Assembly: GCA_022565415.1 (NCBI GenBank)
Contig: JAIUMT010000236.1
Coordinates: 1 to 5,426 of the forward strand
Length of the DNA stretch: 5,426 nucleotides
Origin: Balneolales bacterium
Lineage (GTDB): Bacteria > Bacteroidota > Rhodothermia > Balneolales > HLUCCA01
Reading direction: 5' to 3'
Under the pieces are notes generated by a model. It did not search any database. It saw nothing but the letters and a program-made list of their open reading frames with translations, and was not told where the DNA came from. A program made the position numbers and the translations under genes. Below are positions 4,394 through 5,426 of the stretch, one piece after another; the stretch's first letter is position 1, and the number at the start of each line of letters is the position of its first letter.

Positions 4394-5425
4394 ATGACAA
4401 AAATTGAAAAACGAATCCCTTTTTTTGAACGCTACCTCAGCTTGTGGGTGGCCTTATGTATCGCCGTAGGTATCGGAATTGGTCAGATTGCCGGCGACAG
4501 CATGCAAATTTTAGCCGATGCCGAGATTTATAAAGTCAATATCCCTATCGCGATTTTGATCTGGCTCATGATTTACCCGATGATGTTGCAAATTGATTTC
4601 AGTAGCATCAAAAATGTGGGCAAAGCCCCCAAAGGACTCATTCTCACCGTGGTGGTGAATTGGCTGATTAAGCCGTTTACGATGGCCTTTTTTGCCTGGA
4701 TTTTCTTCACGCATCTGTATTCGGCCTGGATTGATCCCGAGTTGGCTGGTGAGTATATCGCCGGAGCTATTCTTCTGGGGGTCGCTCCGTGTACCGCGAT
4801 GGTTTTCGTGTGGTCTTACCTTACCGACGGAGACCCAAATTATACGCTAGTTCAGGTTTCGGTCAACGACTTGATCATTTTGGTGGCTTTTGTGCCTCTG
4901 GTCGGACTCCTTTTAGGCATTACGGATGTAACCATTCCTTACGACACACTGGTCGCATCCGTGCTGATATTCGTCGTTGTGCCCCTTGTTGCCGGAGTGC
5001 TAACCAATAAAATACTCATCAAAAAACATGGTGAATACTGGTTTAAATCGACATTTCTACCCCGATTAAAGCCTGTAAGCGTGATGGCTTTGTTGGTAAC
5101 CCTGTTGTTGTTATTCGCCTTTCAGGGAAACAACATATTGGATAATCCGCTGATTATTCTTCTGATTGCAGTGCCATTGATTATCCAGTCATACTTCATA
5201 TTCTTCCTGACCTGGTTTGGCGGACAGAAACTCAAATTGCCCCATGCCATTTGCTCCCCGGCGGCAATGATTGGCACGAGTAATTTCTTCGAACTGGCCG
5301 TTGCGGTTGCTATTGCGATGTTCGGATTGCAAAGTCCGGCTGCGTTGGTAACAGTTGTGGGCGTTTTAGTTGAAGTCCCCATCATGTTAAGCCTTGTTGC
5401 CTTATCCAATAAATGGAAGTATTAA
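4394..5425 (+). CDS. acr3: Acr3-family arsenite efflux permease
   Basis: A complete 343-residue inner-membrane protein, the usual Acr3 length, with about ten hydrophobic segments (approximately 15-34, 48-66, 81-105, 121-142, 155-176, 186-203, 228-243, 252-274, 287-311, 316-336). It exports As(III) using the proton gradient. Family hallmarks are IYPMMLQIDF (60-69), GVAPCTAMVFVWSYLTDGDPNYTLVQVSVND (129-159), and AAMIGTSNFFELAVAVAIAMFG (290-311). Cys133 matches the essential Cys of the fourth segment in characterised Acr3 proteins and Glu300 the conserved Glu of the ninth. The APCTAMVFVWS form separates it from ArsB, which is unrelated, and from bile-acid transporters of the same superfamily. 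It is preceded by arsR after 154 bp on the same strand, so ArsR control is likely. The stop (5423-5425) ends one base before the window edge; an arsC or arsM, common in such operons, may lie beyond. Confidence 0.95.
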   Translation: MTKIEKRIPFFERYLSLWVALCIAVGIGIGQIAGDSMQILADAEIYKVNIPIAILIWLMIYPMMLQIDFSSIKNVGKAPKGLILTVVVNWLIKPFTMAFFAWIFFTHLYSAWIDPELAGEYIAGAILLGVAPCTAMVFVWSYLTDGDPNYTLVQVSVNDLIILVAFVPLVGLLLGITDVTIPYDTLVASVLIFVVVPLVAGVLTNKILIKKHGEYWFKSTFLPRLKPVSVMALLVTLLLLFAFQGNNILDNPLIILLIAVPLIIQSYFIFFLTWFGGQKLKLPHAICSPAAMIGTSNFFELAVAVAIAMFGLQSPAALVTVVGVLVEVPIMLSLVALSNKWKY

Positions 5426-5426
5426 T

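Noticed and set aside
4303..4407. 34-codon ATG frame in the arsR-acr3 gap, overlapping the acr3 start
   Set aside because: Composition is polar and low-complexity-like (many Gln, Asn, Lys, Ser), it has no recognisable motif or ribosome binding site, and it runs into a well-supported gene in another frame.

Overview
The window reads as chromosomal DNA from a Bacteroidota-like bacterium, possibly the Balneola/Rhodothermia side. The clues are weak or absent Shine-Dalgarno sequences, an AT-leaning composition, an outer-membrane protein whose signal peptide probably ends at Ala-Gln, and Bacteroidota-style versions of HipA, ArsR and Acr3. This is a judgement from sequence style and not a database result. 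All convincing genes lie on the + strand, in three blocks.

Block 1 (1-1832) starts inside a PLP-dependent decarboxylase of the diaminopimelate/ornithine decarboxylase-like fold; only the C-terminal beta domain is in the window. Three bases later comes a class I SAM-dependent methyltransferase, probably in the same operon. A small predicted outer-membrane beta-barrel protein with a signal peptide follows. The decarboxylase lacks both the family's usual Arg in EPGR and the Cys of the CESxD motif, so it probably does not act on diaminopimelate in the usual way.

Block 2 (2078-3659) is a complete three-gene toxin-antitoxin module in which HipA is split: an Xre-type HipB, a stand-alone HipA N-terminal domain (HipS-like), and a HipA kinase core (HipT-like). 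The genes overlap (ATG inside TAATG, then an 11-bp overlap), so they are almost surely one transcript with coupled translation. The order and sizes match HipBST of enteropathogenic E. coli, where HipS is the antitoxin and HipT a Ser kinase. Just upstream are three near-palindromic sites spaced exactly 40 bp apart. The last ends on the base before the hipB start codon. They are the best candidates for HipB autoregulatory operators and the most striking non-coding structure in the window.

Block 3 (3771-5425) is an arsenic resistance unit: an ArsR-family repressor and a complete Acr3 arsenite efflux permease. The arsR upstream region holds a perfect 8-bp tandem repeat (7.5 copies) that runs into the putative promoter, followed by a small inverted repeat that could be the ArsR operator.

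Intergenic 1833-2077 shows no supported feature. No tRNA, rRNA, CRISPR or insertion sequence was seen. The most notable points for follow-up are the phased operator array, the serine-free Gly-rich loop and CxxC/HxxC N-terminus of the HipT-like kinase, and the promoter-embedded tandem repeat upstream of arsR.
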